This document shows, piece by piece, positions 1-9,633 of a stretch of DNA of 64,000 bases. Every line of letters starts with the position of its first letter. Positions within the stretch are counted from its first letter, which is position 1. The translations under genes were made by a program, and so were the position numbers. Location of the stretch: the NCBI GenBank assembly GCA_017886875.1, contig JAGHIZ010000069.1, forward strand, positions 124,001 through 188,000, written 5' to 3'. The stretch comes from Butyricicoccus sp. (GTDB lineage: Bacteria > Bacillota > Clostridia > Oscillospirales > Butyricicoccaceae). Under the pieces are notes generated by a model, which was not told where the DNA came from, searched no databases, and saw only the letters and a program-made list of their open reading frames with translations.

Positions 1-2
1 TT

Positions 3-302
3 TATGTAAATGGTTCTGGTGTAACAGATGGTAGTTTTTATGCCATAGGTGCAGATGGTAATAAAGCTTATATAGGCTCTGTAAATGGTAAAACTGTGCT
101 TACTGGCTCAGGAACAGAGAAAGTTACTGTTTCCTCAGCTGCAAGAGCGACCACATCAAATACTTATACATTCTCTGGCACTGGCTGGGGACATAATGTA
201 GGTATGAGCCAATATGGTGCAAGGTCAATGGCAAAAATGGGCTTTAATTATACCGATATACTTAAATTTTACTTTACAGGTATTACAATATCTCAAATGT
301 GA
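3..302 (+). CDS. SpoIID/LytB-domain protein, C-terminal end (gene cut by window edge)
   Basis: The reading frame is open from the first bases of the window and ends at TGA 300-302, so only about 99 C-terminal residues are seen. The end carries the typical SpoIID/LytB signature: GTGWGHNVGMSQYGA, then an Ala-Lys-Met-Gly stretch, a Tyr and an Ile-Leu-x-Phe-Tyr-Phe-x-Gly motif. In the family this domain is a peptidoglycan lytic transglycosylase (SpoIID, engulfment) or an amidase enhancer (LytB). The upstream part, which would show a signal peptide or repeats, lies outside the window, so true SpoIID cannot be told from a LytB-like wall protein. It is followed 15 bp later by queA. Confidence 0.75.
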   Translation, partial: YVNGSGVTDGSFYAIGADGNKAYIGSVNGKTVLTGSGTEKVTVSSAARATTSNTYTFSGTGWGHNVGMSQYGARSMAKMGFNYTDILKFYFTGITISQM

Positions 303-317
303 TATAAAGGAGAAAAC

Positions 318-1346
318 ATGAAAAAAAGCGATTTCTATTTTGATTTACCAGAACATTTAATAGCACAGCACCCGCTAGAAAAACGTGATAGTTCAAGGCT
401 TTTAGTTCTTGACCGTAAAAGCGGTGATGTAGAACATAAACATTTTACTGATGTTATTGATTATATGGAAGCGGGCGATTGTCTTGTTATGAATAATTCA
501 AGAGTTATCCCTGCTAGACTTATGGGACAAGCAGAGGGCAGAACCACACCGATTGAGGTTTTACTACTTACTGACCATGGCGACGGTTTATGGGAATGTT
601 TAACACGTCCAGGGCGAAAAACAAGAGAAGGTACAAAATTATCTTTTGGTGATGGACTTTTAACAGCTACCGTTGAAGCAGTAAATCCAGCTGATGGCAA
701 TAGAATGATACGTTTTAAGTATGATGGTATTTTCTTAGAAATTCTTGATAAACTCGGCTCTATGCCATTGCCTCCATATATTCGTGAAAGACTTGATGAC
801 CCAGAACGTTATCAAACAGTATATTCAAAAACACCAGGTTCAGCCGCAGCACCTACTGCCGGACTTCATTTTACAAAAGAGCTTTTACAAAAAATTGAGG
901 ATAAAGGTATAAAGCTTGTATTTGTAACTTTGCATGTTGGCTTAGGCACTTTCAGACCTGTAAAGGCTGATGAAATCACCGACCATATTATGCATTCTGA
1001 ATGGTATACTATGGACGCTGAAACCGCACAAACTATAAATGATACTAAGAAAAATGGCGGTAAAATTTGGGCAGTGGGCACAACTGCAACCCGTACACTA
1101 GAAACTATTGCAGATGAAAACGGATTTGTTGAGCCAAAATCAGGTTGGACTGATATTTTCATTTATCCAGGATATAAATTTAAAATTGTTGACCATCTTA
1201 TAACTAATTTCCATTTGCCAGAGTCCACACTTATGATGCTTATTTCTGCATTTGCAACCCGTGAACAAGTTATGAATGCTTATAAACAAGCTGTGGATAA
1301 TGAATATAGATTTTTTTCATTTGGCGATTCTATGATGCTTTATTAA
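318..1346 (+). CDS. queA: S-adenosylmethionine:tRNA ribosyltransferase-isomerase
   Basis: 342 aa, the normal family length. QueA moves the ribosyl part of SAM onto preQ1 already inserted in tRNA (Asp, Asn, His, Tyr), giving epoxyqueuosine-tRNA. Family landmarks are present: an N-terminal [12 protein letters not shown], the segment [14 protein letters not shown], the [13 protein letters not shown] block and the C-terminal [23 protein letters not shown] at 306-311 lies 6 bp before the ATG. No tgt or queG lies next to it here. It belongs functionally with the riboswitch-controlled salvage pair near 58-59 kb. A strong terminator follows. Confidence 0.97.
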   Translation: MKKSDFYFDLPEHLIAQHPLEKRDSSRLLVLDRKSGDVEHKHFTDVIDYMEAGDCLVMNNSRVIPARLMGQAEGRTTPIEVLLLTDHGDGLWECLTRPGRKTREGTKLSFGDGLLTATVEAVNPADGNRMIRFKYDGIFLEILDKLGSMPLPPYIRERLDDPERYQTVYSKTPGSAAAPTAGLHFTKELLQKIEDKGIKLVFVTLHVGLGTFRPVKADEITDHIMHSEWYTMDAETAQTINDTKKNGGKIWAVGTTATRTLETIADENGFVEPKSGWTDIFIYPGYKFKIVDHLITNFHLPESTLMMLISAFATREQVMNAYKQAVDNEYRFFSFGDSMMLY

Positions 1347-1350
1347 ACAC

Positions 1351-1387
1351 AAAAGCCACAGTAAAAATAATACTGTGGCTTTTTTTC
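1351..1387. terminator. Bidirectional Rho-independent terminator between queA and glpK
   Basis: An 11-bp stem (AAGCCACAGTA / TACTGTGGCTT) has a short A/T loop. It is flanked by A's on the left and seven T's on the right, so it can end transcripts from both convergent genes. Confidence 0.9.
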
Positions 1388-2874
1388 TAGTTTTCTGCCC
1401 AATGCATACTGCGAGAAACTGCTTTGTCCCAACCATAAAGCAGTTTTTCTCTTGTATCAGCTTTCATTTGCGGCTTAAATACTTTATCAACTTTCCAAAG
1501 CATTTTTAGCTCATCGGTATTTTTCCAAATGCCAACTGCAAGCCCTGCAAGATATGCAGCACCTAAAGCAGTAGTTTCACGAATTTGAGGGCGATAAATA
1601 TCACAATTTGAAATATCTGCTTGGAACTGCATTAAAAACGCATCTCTACTTGCACCACCATCGACTTTTATTTTCTCAAGCGGTTTTTCAAGTTCTTTTG
1701 TCATAGCCTTTATTAAATCTTGACACTGATATACAATAGACTCTTGAGCTGCACGAATTATATGTTCTCTTGTTGTGCCACGAGTAAGACCTATTAAACA
1801 GCCTCTAGCGTACATATCCCAATGAGGTGCACCAAGTCCAGTAAAAGCGGGAACTAAATAAACTCCACCCGTATCTTCAACTTTAGATGCATAATATTCT
1901 GCGTCTCGGCTTTCGCTAAAAAATCTAAGTTCATCTCTAAGCCATTGAATAACTGCACCACCTACAAATACACTTCCTTCAAGTGCATAATTTACTTTAT
2001 CACCTAATTGTATAGCAATAGTTGTAAGTAGTCCATTAGTGCTATGTATTATTTTTTCACCTGTGTTCATAAGTAAAAAACAGCCTGTACCGTATGTGTT
2101 TTTAACTTCACCAGAAGAAAAACAGCTTTGACCAAATAAAGCCGCCTGTTGGTCGCCTGCAATACCTGCAATAGGTATTTCAGCTTTAGGCATTGATACA
2201 GTGCCATAAATCATGCTAGATGGGCAAACTTTAGGCAGCATTTGCTCTGGAATATCAAGGGCATTAAGTAAAGCTTTGTCCCAACATAAATTATGTATAT
2301 CATAGAGCATAGTGCGTGATGCATTTGTTGCATCAGTAACATGCACTTGTCCGTTTGTGAGTTTCCATACAAGCCAGCTATCAACTGTACCGAAAAGTAA
2401 ATCACCGTTTTCTGCTTGTTTTCGTGCCTCAGGTACATTGTCTAAAATCCATTTTATTTTTGTAGCTGAAAAATAAGCATCTGGTATAAGTCCAGTAGTT
2501 TTTTTAATATGTTCATCAAGACCATTTTCTATAAGCTCATTTACAATAGATGCGGTTCTTCTGCATTGCCACACTATGGCATTATATACAGGCATACCTG
2601 TGTGTTTATTCCAAACAATAGTTGTTTCACGCTGGTTTACAATGCCTATACCTGCAATATCATTTGCAGATATATCAGATGCAGCTATAACTTCCATCAT
2701 AACCGCATACTGAGTGGAATAAATCTCCATAGGGCTTTGTTCAACCCAGCCTTCTTTTGGGAAAATCTGTGTAACTTCCCTTTGAGCAGTTGCAATTATA
2801 TTTTGATTTGTGTCAAAAAGTATAGCACGAGAACTTGTTGTACCTTGGTCAAGTGCAAGTAAATAGCGTTTCAT
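1387..2874 (-). CDS. glpK: Glycerol kinase
   Basis: 495 aa, full length. It phosphorylates glycerol to sn-glycerol 3-phosphate with ATP. The N-terminal phosphate loop [13 protein letters not shown], the substrate block [11 protein letters not shown], the [14 protein letters not shown] region and the C-terminal adenosine segment [15 protein letters not shown] mark a FGGY-family glycerol kinase. It stands alone: no glpF, glpD or glpP lies beside it. It is convergent with queA and divergent from trpS. The Shine-Dalgarno before the ATG is weak. Confidence 0.97.
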   Translation of the reverse strand: MKRYLLALDQGTTSSRAILFDTNQNIIATAQREVTQIFPKEGWVEQSPMEIYSTQYAVMMEVIAASDISANDIAGIGIVNQRETTIVWNKHTGMPVYNAIVWQCRRTASIVNELIENGLDEHIKKTTGLIPDAYFSATKIKWILDNVPEARKQAENGDLLFGTVDSWLVWKLTNGQVHVTDATNASRTMLYDIHNLCWDKALLNALDIPEQMLPKVCPSSMIYGTVSMPKAEIPIAGIAGDQQAALFGQSCFSSGEVKNTYGTGCFLLMNTGEKIIHSTNGLLTTIAIQLGDKVNYALEGSVFVGGAVIQWLRDELRFFSESRDAEYYASKVEDTGGVYLVPAFTGLGAPHWDMYARGCLIGLTRGTTREHIIRAAQESIVYQCQDLIKAMTKELEKPLEKIKVDGGASRDAFLMQFQADISNCDIYRPQIRETTALGAAYLAGLAVGIWKNTDELKMLWKVDKVFKPQMKADTREKLLYGWDKAVSRSMHWAEN

Positions 2875-3041
2875 ATCAAAATCTCATTTCTTCTCATATA
2901 TTTTTAATCATGATAACTCTATTTATATTAGTATGTCAATAGAAGTATAGTTTGTTGCATTATAAATAAAAATATGATATCATAATGAACAAGTATGAGT
3001 ATGTCTATACAATCAATAAGATAAAAAAGGAAGTAAAATAT

Positions 3042-4040
3042 ATGAGTGAAGCTAAAAAAACCATATTTTCAGGTGTTCAGCCATCAGGTAAACTGACACT
3101 TGGTAATTATCTTGGTGCAATTCGTAATTTTCCTATTCTTCAAGAGGAATATAATTGTATTTATTGTGTAGTTGATATGCACGCAATTACAGTGCGTCAA
3201 GACCCTGCACAGCTTAGAAAACAAACTCTTGAAGTGCTTGCACAATATATAGCTTGTGGTTTAGACCCAGATAAAAGCACATTATTTATTCAAAGCCATG
3301 TTCCAGCACATGCAGAGCTTGGTTGGGTGCTAAATTGCTACACAATGTTTGGTGAAGCATCAAGAATGACTCAGTTTAAGGATAAATCCTCCAAACATGC
3401 AGATAATGTAAATGTAGGTTTATTTGATTATCCTGTGCTTATGGCAGCAGATATTCTATTATATCAGACCGAACTTGTGCCAGTAGGTGTTGACCAGCTT
3501 CAGCATATAGAGCTTGCTCGTAATATTGCACAGCGTTTTAATGGTGTATATTCAGATACATTTAAAATGCCAGAGCCATATATACCAAAAGCTGGTGCTA
3601 AAATTATGAGCCTTGCAGACCCAACCCGTAAAATGAGTAAATCAGATGAAAATCAAAACGGTTTTATATTGCTAATGGACAAACCAGAGGATATTATGCG
3701 TAAATTTAAAAGAGCAGTTACCGACTCTGACAGCCGAATTATTATGTCTGAAGATAAAGCAGGTGTATCAAATCTTATCACAATTTATTCTCTTGCAACT
3801 GGTAAAACTGTGGAAGAAGTAGAAGCTGAATTTGTAGGTAAGGGCTATGGAGAATTTAAACCAGCAGTAGGTGAAGCTGTGGTTGAATTACTTCGTCCAA
3901 TTCGTGAAAAAACAGAAGATTTGCTCAAAAACAAAGATTATCTTGAAAGCGTATATAGAGAAGGTGCGAATAAAGCCTCATATATGGCAAGAAAAACACT
4001 TGATAAAGTATATCGAAAGGTTGGCTTTGTTAAGAGATAA
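3042..4040 (+). CDS. trpS: Tryptophanyl-tRNA synthetase
   Basis: 332 aa class I synthetase that charges tRNA-Trp. The HIGH-type motif lies in FSGVQPSGKLTLGNYLGA and the KMSKS motif in KMSKSDENQNG. The frame extends upstream to 2985, but AAGGAAG at 3027-3033 sits 8 bp before the ATG at 3042 and the protein then starts MSEAKKTIFSG as family members do, so 3042 was chosen. I looked for a T-box in the short region before the gene and saw no conserved T-box sequence and no terminator, so tryptophan-dependent antitermination is not evident here. Confidence 0.96.
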   Translation: MSEAKKTIFSGVQPSGKLTLGNYLGAIRNFPILQEEYNCIYCVVDMHAITVRQDPAQLRKQTLEVLAQYIACGLDPDKSTLFIQSHVPAHAELGWVLNCYTMFGEASRMTQFKDKSSKHADNVNVGLFDYPVLMAADILLYQTELVPVGVDQLQHIELARNIAQRFNGVYSDTFKMPEPYIPKAGAKIMSLADPTRKMSKSDENQNGFILLMDKPEDIMRKFKRAVTDSDSRIIMSEDKAGVSNLITIYSLATGKTVEEVEAEFVGKGYGEFKPAVGEAVVELLRPIREKTEDLLKNKDYLESVYREGANKASYMARKTLDKVYRKVGFVKR

Positions 4041-4100
4041 TATGCATTTTTTGTATAGAATTTTTCTATGCCAAATTTGTTAATATAGAGAGGTTAAAAT

Positions 4101-5219
4101 ATGTCAGAATATCAAGTCATTGGAATGATTGTTGGTGCATTTATACTATCTGGTATTCTTTCCTATGCACTTACACCGCTTGTAAAGCGTTTTGCTTATA
4201 AAATCGGTGCGATTGATGTGCCTAAAGATACCAGACGTATGCATAAAAAGCCAACTCCTAGACTAGGCGGTTTAGCAATTTTTATTGGATTTATGGGTGC
4301 AATGCTCGTATTTTTCGAGTTTGATGTGCAAATGCTCAGCGTCTTAATCGGTGCAATGTTAATTGTTGTACTCGGTATATTTGATGACGTTTTAGCACTT
4401 GGTGCAAAATTTAAATTTATTGTTCAAATTATAGCGGCAGCAATACCAGTATGTGTTGGCGGTATGAAAATAGCGTTTTTTTCAAACCTAAATCCATTAT
4501 CATCAGAGCCTTATTTTTCGCTTGGAATTTTTGCAATTCCTGTAACTATTATTTGGATTGTTGGTATTACAAATGCTGTAAACTTCATTGACGGTTTGGA
4601 CGGTCTTGCAGCAGGTGTTTCAGCTATTGCTTCACTTACCATGCTTGCAGTTGCACTTTTAAATTATGAATTTGGTGTTGCTGTAACTATGGCTTGTCTT
4701 ACAGGTGCTTGTCTAGGTTTTATTCCTTATAACTTTAATCCAGCCGAAATTTTTATGGGTGATACAGGTTCTACATTTTTAGGCTATATGCTTGCAACAA
4801 TGTCAATTAGCGGATTTTTCAAGTTTTATGCTGTTGTATCTTTTGCGGTTCCGCTTTTAATTCTTGGACTGCCTATTTTTGATACAGCATCTGCAATTAC
4901 ACGTCGAGTTCTTGAAGGCAGAAGCCCTATGAGCTCAGATAGAGGACATGTACACCATAGATTGGTTGATATGGGCTTTAATGTAAAACAAGCAGTTGCT
5001 ATTTTATATGCAATAAGTGGTACACTTGGGCTTGCGGCTGTTGTGCTAACAACAAACGGTGAAGCTAAGGCAATGCTTTTATTATTAGCGGTTATTTTAG
5101 CTATTGCAGTAGGTGGCTGGATAATTGTAAACAGAAGAAAAGAGTCACGTCAAAATATAGAAAACGTTTTAAATGACTCCGACAAGGAGCAGGAGGACAC
5201 TCAAGATGAGCAAAATTAA
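4101..5219 (+). CDS. tagO: Undecaprenyl-phosphate GlcNAc-1-phosphate transferase (WecA/TagO type)
   Basis: 372 aa polytopic membrane enzyme of the MraY/WecA family. It starts wall polymer synthesis by moving GlcNAc-1-phosphate from UDP-GlcNAc to undecaprenyl phosphate. Visible motifs are DVPKDTRRMHKKPTPRLGG after the first membrane helix, the Asp pair in GIFDDVLALG, NAVNFIDGLDGLAAG, FMGDTGSTFLGY, and the His loop RGHVHHRLVDMG that marks the WecA/TagO branch. The charged C-terminal tail is rich in Asp, Glu and Gln. The epimerase gene overlaps its last 14 bp, so the two are translationally coupled. The exact polymer (teichoic acid or other) is not shown. Confidence 0.92.
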   Translation: MSEYQVIGMIVGAFILSGILSYALTPLVKRFAYKIGAIDVPKDTRRMHKKPTPRLGGLAIFIGFMGAMLVFFEFDVQMLSVLIGAMLIVVLGIFDDVLALGAKFKFIVQIIAAAIPVCVGGMKIAFFSNLNPLSSEPYFSLGIFAIPVTIIWIVGITNAVNFIDGLDGLAAGVSAIASLTMLAVALLNYEFGVAVTMACLTGACLGFIPYNFNPAEIFMGDTGSTFLGYMLATMSISGFFKFYAVVSFAVPLLILGLPIFDTASAITRRVLEGRSPMSSDRGHVHHRLVDMGFNVKQAVAILYAISGTLGLAAVVLTTNGEAKAMLLLLAVILAIAVGGWIIVNRRKESRQNIENVLNDSDKEQEDTQDEQN

Positions 5220-6354
5220 GGTAATGACTGTTTTTGGCACTAGACCAGAGGCGATTAAAATGGCTCCACTTGTTCACGCAGTGGAAAAAAACGAAAATAT
5301 GGAGTCAATAGTTTGCGTTACTGCACAACATCGTCAAATGCTTGACCAAGTGCTTGAAATTTTTGATATAAAGCCAGATTATGACCTTGATATTATGCAG
5401 CCAAAACAGACACTATCTACTATAACAGAAAAATCACTTCATGGTTTAGATGAGGTGTTAAATACTGCTAAACCTGACATTGTTTTAGTGCATGGTGATA
5501 CTTCAACGGCTTTTGCTGGTGCACTTGGTGCATTTTATCATCAAATTCCAGTAGGTCATGTTGAAGCTGGACTTCGTACATTTGATAAGTATTCACCATT
5601 TCCAGAGGAAATGAACAGAAAACTTATTGGTCAAATTGCAGAACTGCATTTTGCACCAACTCCAAGAAATAGCGAAAACTTAAAACGTGAAAATATTTGT
5701 AATGGCGTTTATATTTGTGGTAATACTGTAGTTGATGCAATTCATATGACTGTAAAGCCAGACTATAAATTTAAAGATGAAAGTTTAAATAAGCTTGATT
5801 TTGAAAATAATAGAGTTGTGCTTGTAACTGCTCACCGCAGAGAAAACTATGGCGAGCCAATGGAAAATATTTATAATGCGATTTTAGAGCTTGCAAATAA
5901 ATATACTGATGTACATTTTGTATATCCTGTGCATTTAAGCCCATATGTTCGTGAAACATCGGAAAAAATTCTCGGTGGTCATAATAGAATACATCTTATC
6001 TCACCGCTTTCCGTTGATGAAATGCATAATTTAATGTCACGCTGTTATATGATTATGACAGACTCTGGAGGACTTCAAGAAGAAGCCCCTAGTCTTGGTA
6101 AACCTGTTTTAGTTTTAAGAAAGGAAACTGAAAGACCAGAGGCTGTTGAAGCGGGGACTGTTAAACTTGCAGGTATTCATAAAGAAAATATTTACAATCT
6201 CGCTTGTGAACTTTTTGATGATAAAACTGCTTATGAAAAAATGGCTCATGCAGTAAATCCATATGGTGATGGTCACGCTTGTGAGCGTATTTTACAGGCA
6301 ATAGAACATCATTTTAAACTTAGAGAAGATGCACCACAAGCTTTTATGCCTTAA
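5206..6354 (+). CDS. wecB: UDP-N-acetylglucosamine 2-epimerase (non-hydrolysing)
   Basis: 382 aa. It interconverts UDP-GlcNAc and UDP-ManNAc for wall or surface polymers (the MnaA/WecB role). Family motifs are FGTRPEAIKMAPLV at the N-terminus, HVEAGLRTFD, the TAHRRENYG block and DSGGLQEEAPSLGKP near the UDP site. The open frame begins at 5173, but AGGAGG at 5191-5196 is 9 bp before the ATG at 5206, and MSKIKVMTVFGTRPEA is the usual N-terminus. It overlaps tagO by 14 bp, so polymer initiation and ManNAc supply are made together. Confidence 0.95.
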   Translation: MSKIKVMTVFGTRPEAIKMAPLVHAVEKNENMESIVCVTAQHRQMLDQVLEIFDIKPDYDLDIMQPKQTLSTITEKSLHGLDEVLNTAKPDIVLVHGDTSTAFAGALGAFYHQIPVGHVEAGLRTFDKYSPFPEEMNRKLIGQIAELHFAPTPRNSENLKRENICNGVYICGNTVVDAIHMTVKPDYKFKDESLNKLDFENNRVVLVTAHRRENYGEPMENIYNAILELANKYTDVHFVYPVHLSPYVRETSEKILGGHNRIHLISPLSVDEMHNLMSRCYMIMTDSGGLQEEAPSLGKPVLVLRKETERPEAVEAGTVKLAGIHKENIYNLACELFDDKTAYEKMAHAVNPYGDGHACERILQAIEHHFKLREDAPQAFMP

Positions 6355-6377
6355 ATATTAAAAAGGAGGTGTAAATT

Positions 6378-7127
6378 TTGAAAAAGTTAAATCCTCCTAT
6401 GATTGCAGCACTTGGAACACTATTTATTATAATTGCTCTTGCTGTTGGGCTTTATTTATCAGGTGTTGCATATCAATCGCCAGATGAAATAGTATCTTTA
6501 TCTGATGCAGACCGTTCACCAACTGATTTACAGATGTTTGAACAAAACCTTGCAATAGCGGGCAATGTTCAAATTGATAATACAAATGTAAAACAGGTTA
6601 TATCAAGCCTTGTAAGACCACAAACTTACACAGCGTTAATAACAAATACTTTGTATTATGATGATACATCTGGTAACATTTCATGTAAACAATATGTAAG
6701 AGATAATGCTTCTCGTGTGGATTATCTAAAAACTGATGGTTCTATAGATTATTCACAGATATATTTTGAAGATATATGTTATATGATAATGGGTGATAGC
6801 TTCACACAAATGCCAGTTGGAAATTTTACACTTGATACATCTTCAATGCTTCCCACTTATGAAACCATTTTAGATATGAATGATGAGTATATAACGGGTA
6901 GTAGAATGTATGAACAAAATGGTCAAATGATAATTGAAATTGATACAGATATAGATAAAGCGATTGGAATTTATCGCATATCACTTAAAAATGGTTTGCT
7001 TTATTCAGCAGACTTTTCTAAAGATGGTAAAATGATTAGAAAAGTTGAGGTAGCTGTGACAGATGAAATACCTTCACAGGATAAATTTATTTTACCTAAT
7101 GAGTCAACTCCTATTTACGAAAAATAG
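6378..7127 (+). CDS. Membrane-anchored protein of unknown function
   Basis: 249 aa starting at TTG, with AAAAGGAGGTG at 6361-6370 in good position. Residues about 8-31 form one hydrophobic helix (signal anchor); there is no lipobox Cys. The remaining ~215 residues are acidic, rich in Tyr, Asp, Ile and Thr, and would lie outside the cell. I do not recognise the family. The alternating pattern suggests a beta-rich domain. It follows the epimerase by 23 bp, so it may belong to the same wall-polymer transcription unit, and its stop codon lies inside a terminator-like hairpin. Confidence 0.7.
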   Translation: MKKLNPPMIAALGTLFIIIALAVGLYLSGVAYQSPDEIVSLSDADRSPTDLQMFEQNLAIAGNVQIDNTNVKQVISSLVRPQTYTALITNTLYYDDTSGNISCKQYVRDNASRVDYLKTDGSIDYSQIYFEDICYMIMGDSFTQMPVGNFTLDTSSMLPTYETILDMNDEYITGSRMYEQNGQMIIEIDTDIDKAIGIYRISLKNGLLYSADFSKDGKMIRKVEVAVTDEIPSQDKFILPNESTPIYEK

Positions 7128-7135
7128 GAGTTTAA
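7106..7135 (+). terminator. Terminator-like hairpin over the stop codon
   Basis: Inverted repeat AACTCCTATTT / AAATAGGAGTT (7106-7116 with 7122-7132) followed by TAATTTATT. The T-run is interrupted, so it may be only partly effective. Confidence 0.45.
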
Positions 7136-7160
7136 TTTATTAAAAATGGAGTTATGAAAA

Positions 7161-8408
7161 ATGGAAAATTATCTTGGAATATCCGAGAAAACATATCAGC
7201 TAGGCAAAGAAGCTGAAAAAAAAATTAAACCTTATTTAGAGCGTTTAGATGAAATTTGTGATATAAATACGCAAAGGGTGCTTGCAGCTTTTAGAAAACA
7301 TAGAGTTTCTGACAGTATGTTTGCAGGTACTACTGGTTACGGTTATGATGACCACGGTCGTGATACACTTGATAAAATCTATGCGGATTTATTTGGTGCT
7401 GAAGCTGGTCTTGTTAGAATTGGCTTTGTAAATGGTACACATGCACTATGCTGTGCATTATTTTCTGCTCTAAAATCAGGTGATGTTATTTTAAGCGTTA
7501 CAAGTGCACCTTATGACACACTTTTAGGCACTATAACAGGCGATTATATGGGCAGTATGAAAAATTACGGTATTAAATATCGTCAGGTTGATTTAAAAGA
7601 CGGTTTACCAGATTTAGAGGCAATCAAAGAGGCTGCAAAAGCTGATGATATAAAACTTGTATATATTCAGCGTTCACGTGGTTATGCAGTTCGCCAAACT
7701 CTAAGCTGTGCAGAGATTGGCGAAATTTGCAAAGTAGTTAAGTCAGTAAATAAAAACGCAGTTATCATGGTTGATAACTGCTATGGTGAGTTTACAGAAA
7801 CTATTGAACCAACACATGTTGGTGCAGATTTATGTGCAGGTTCTCTGATTAAAAATATAGGTGGTGGACTTGCACCAACAGGCGGTTATGTTGTAGGTCG
7901 TAAAGACTTAGTGGAAAATGCCGCTTATCGTTTAACTGCTCCAGGCATTGGCGGGGAATGTGGCTGCACAATGGGGCAAAACCGATTATTATATCAAGGC
8001 TTATTTATGGCACCACACACAACCGCACAAGCAATTAAAACAGCTATTTTCTGTGCTCAGGTTATGCTTGATTTAGGTTATGAGGTTGACCCACTGCCTG
8101 AAACTCCTAGATATGATATAATCCAAACAATAGCTTTTGGTGCTCCAGAGCCATTACGCCGTTTTTGTGAAGGTATACAGTCTGGTGCTCCAGTTGACTC
8201 TTTTGTAACTCCAGAGCCTTGGGCAATGCCAGGATATGATGACCCTGTTATTATGGCTGCTGGTGCTTTCGTTCAAGGTGCATCTATTGAGCTTTCAGCC
8301 GATGCTCCAATGCGTGAACCTTATGTTTGCTTTATGCAAGGTGGACTAACATATTCATCTGGTAAAGCGGGTATTTTACTTGCTGCTGAAAAACTTAATT
8401 TAAAATAA
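7161..8408 (+). CDS. Methionine gamma-lyase / aluminium resistance family PLP enzyme
   Basis: 415 aa, full length for the Alum_res family (B. subtilis YnbB type) of fold-type I PLP enzymes. The N-terminus has the family pattern from RVLAAFRKHRVSD to GTTGYGYDDHGRDTLD. An Asp-Asn-Cys-Tyr-Gly-Glu-Phe block at about residue 205-211 is followed by SLIKNIGGGLAPTGGYVVG, whose Lys should bind PLP. The family is annotated as methionine gamma-lyase or cystathionine lyase-like, but the physiological substrate is poorly established. It has its own ATG after AATGGAG. Confidence 0.88.
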   Translation: MENYLGISEKTYQLGKEAEKKIKPYLERLDEICDINTQRVLAAFRKHRVSDSMFAGTTGYGYDDHGRDTLDKIYADLFGAEAGLVRIGFVNGTHALCCALFSALKSGDVILSVTSAPYDTLLGTITGDYMGSMKNYGIKYRQVDLKDGLPDLEAIKEAAKADDIKLVYIQRSRGYAVRQTLSCAEIGEICKVVKSVNKNAVIMVDNCYGEFTETIEPTHVGADLCAGSLIKNIGGGLAPTGGYVVGRKDLVENAAYRLTAPGIGGECGCTMGQNRLLYQGLFMAPHTTAQAIKTAIFCAQVMLDLGYEVDPLPETPRYDIIQTIAFGAPEPLRRFCEGIQSGAPVDSFVTPEPWAMPGYDDPVIMAAGAFVQGASIELSADAPMREPYVCFMQGGLTYSSGKAGILLAAEKLNLK

Positions 8409-8422
8409 CCAAAATTTACATA

Positions 8423-8452
8423 TTATATAATTCTCTAATGCCGCACATAATA
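8423..8452 (+). promoter_or_regulatory. Candidate sigma-G promoter of the SASP gene
   Basis: CATAATA at 8446-8452 fits the sigma-G/F -10 pattern (CATnnTA). A TTATA-type element about 18 bp upstream is a weak -35. No good sigma-A promoter is visible in this 93-bp gap, which suits forespore expression. Confidence 0.4.
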
Positions 8453-8501
8453 CTATCAGCAAATCCCCAATAAACAATTTTAAAAAAGGAGTGTTTGAAC
8501 A

Positions 8502-8714
8502 ATGTCTAATCAGAATAGTTCTAACAAGATGGTAGTACCAGAGGCTCGTGCAGCAATGGAGCGTTTCAAGATGGAAGCAGCTTCTGAGGTTGGTGTAGAC
8601 CTAAAGAAAGGCTACAATGGTGATTTAACATCTCGTCAAGCAGGTTCTGTTGGCGGTCAGATGGTTAAGAAGATGATTCAGGCTTACGAGCAGGATATGG
8701 CTTCTAAGGGCTAA
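8502..8714 (+). CDS. Alpha/beta-type small acid-soluble spore protein
   Basis: 70 aa. SASPs coat and protect DNA in the dormant spore and feed amino acids to the germinating cell. The family core is complete: VVPEARAAMERFKMEAASEVGV, with the GPR protease cleavage area around Phe-Lys-Met-Glu-Ala-Ala-Ser-Glu, and the second block DLTSRQAGSVGGQMVKKMI. AAAAAGGAGTG precedes the ATG. The gene is monocistronic with its own terminator. It is direct evidence for sporulation. Confidence 0.96.
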   Translation: MSNQNSSNKMVVPEARAAMERFKMEAASEVGVDLKKGYNGDLTSRQAGSVGGQMVKKMIQAYEQDMASKG

Positions 8715-8727
8715 TCTGAAATAATAG

Positions 8728-8770
8728 AAGGCACAATGCAATGATAAAAAACTTTGCATTGTGCCTTTTT
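8728..8770 (+). terminator. Rho-independent terminator of the SASP gene
   Basis: 13-bp stem AAGGCACAATGCA / TGCATTGTGCCTT followed by TTTTT. Confidence 0.92.
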
Positions 8771-8820
8771 GATGTTATACTGTTATATAGTAATTTTCGA
8801 GTTAGAGAAAGGCTAAATGT

Positions 8821-9633
8821 ATGGTTATTGAAAAAGTTCTCAATAATAATGTTGTTATCACAAGAAACCTTTCTGGTGTTGAAACGGTTATAATGGGGCG
8901 TGGTTTAGCCTTTGGTCATTCAGCAGGTGATGAAGTAGATGAAAGCAAAATTGAGAAAACTTTCACTATAACAAATTCAAATAATAAAATAGATGAAATT
9001 CTATCTGAAATACCTGTTGAGCATATGCTTATAAGTGAAAAAATTATAAGTAAAGCTAAAATTACACTTGGTAAGCCTATAAATGACAGTATATACATAA
9101 GTTTAAGTGAGCATATATCAGCAGCTATTATGCGTTATAAAAATAATAAGGCTTTGGAAAATCCACTTAAATGGGATATAAAAAGATTTTACCCAAGTGA
9201 GTATAAAACTGCATTAATAGCTGAGAAAATTATATTTGATGACTTAAATATAAAATTAACAGATGATGAAATTGCTATTTTTGCACTTGATTTTGTAAAT
9301 GCACAGCAAGACGGTCAAACACTTGCACTTAAAATGACAGAAATAATGCAAGAAATATGTAATATAGTAAGTCATTGCTTAGATAAAACATTAGATGAAG
9401 ACTCGCTTGCTTTTTATAGATTTATAACTCATTTGAAATTTTTTGCACAGCGTATACTTTCAAATACACATTATGATGATAATATGAATATGGTTTTAAA
9501 ATCTGTTGCAGAACAAAACCCAGTTGCTTATAAATGCACTGAAAAAATAGCAAAACATCTTCAAAATAATTATAATTTTAAAATGACATCAGATGAAATA
9601 TTATATTTATGCCTTCATATTTCAAGATTATAA
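8821..9633 (+). CDS. licT: BglG/LicT-family transcriptional antiterminator
   Basis: 270 aa. The N-terminal ~55 residues match the CAT RNA-binding domain (MVIEKVLNNNVVITR, VIMGRGLAFG). Two PRD modules follow (about 65-170 and 175-270), which PTS proteins phosphorylate. Expected PRD histidines seen: H98 (SEHI), H204 (THLKFFAQR) and H266 (LHISRL). The second PRD1 position, in FALDFVN, is Asp157 instead of His. Proteins of this family bind a RAT hairpin and prevent termination. A near-perfect RAT lies 1 kb downstream before nagB (10651-10679), with no other RAT seen in the window, so nagB is the probable target. It is convergent with the mutarotase gene, overlapping 6 bp at the 3' ends. Confidence 0.93.
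   Translation: MVIEKVLNNNVVITRNLSGVETVIMGRGLAFGHSAGDEVDESKIEKTFTITNSNNKIDEILSEIPVEHMLISEKIISKAKITLGKPINDSIYISLSEHISAAIMRYKNNKALENPLKWDIKRFYPSEYKTALIAEKIIFDDLNIKLTDDEIAIFALDFVNAQQDGQTLALKMTEIMQEICNIVSHCLDKTLDEDSLAFYRFITHLKFFAQRILSNTHYDDNMNMVLKSVAEQNPVAYKCTEKIAKHLQNNYNFKMTSDEILYLCLHISRL

Noticed and set aside
2955-3041. Possible regulatory leader or T-box before trpS
   Set aside because: Less than 100 nt, no T-box motif, no terminator, and promoter boxes have poor spacing.
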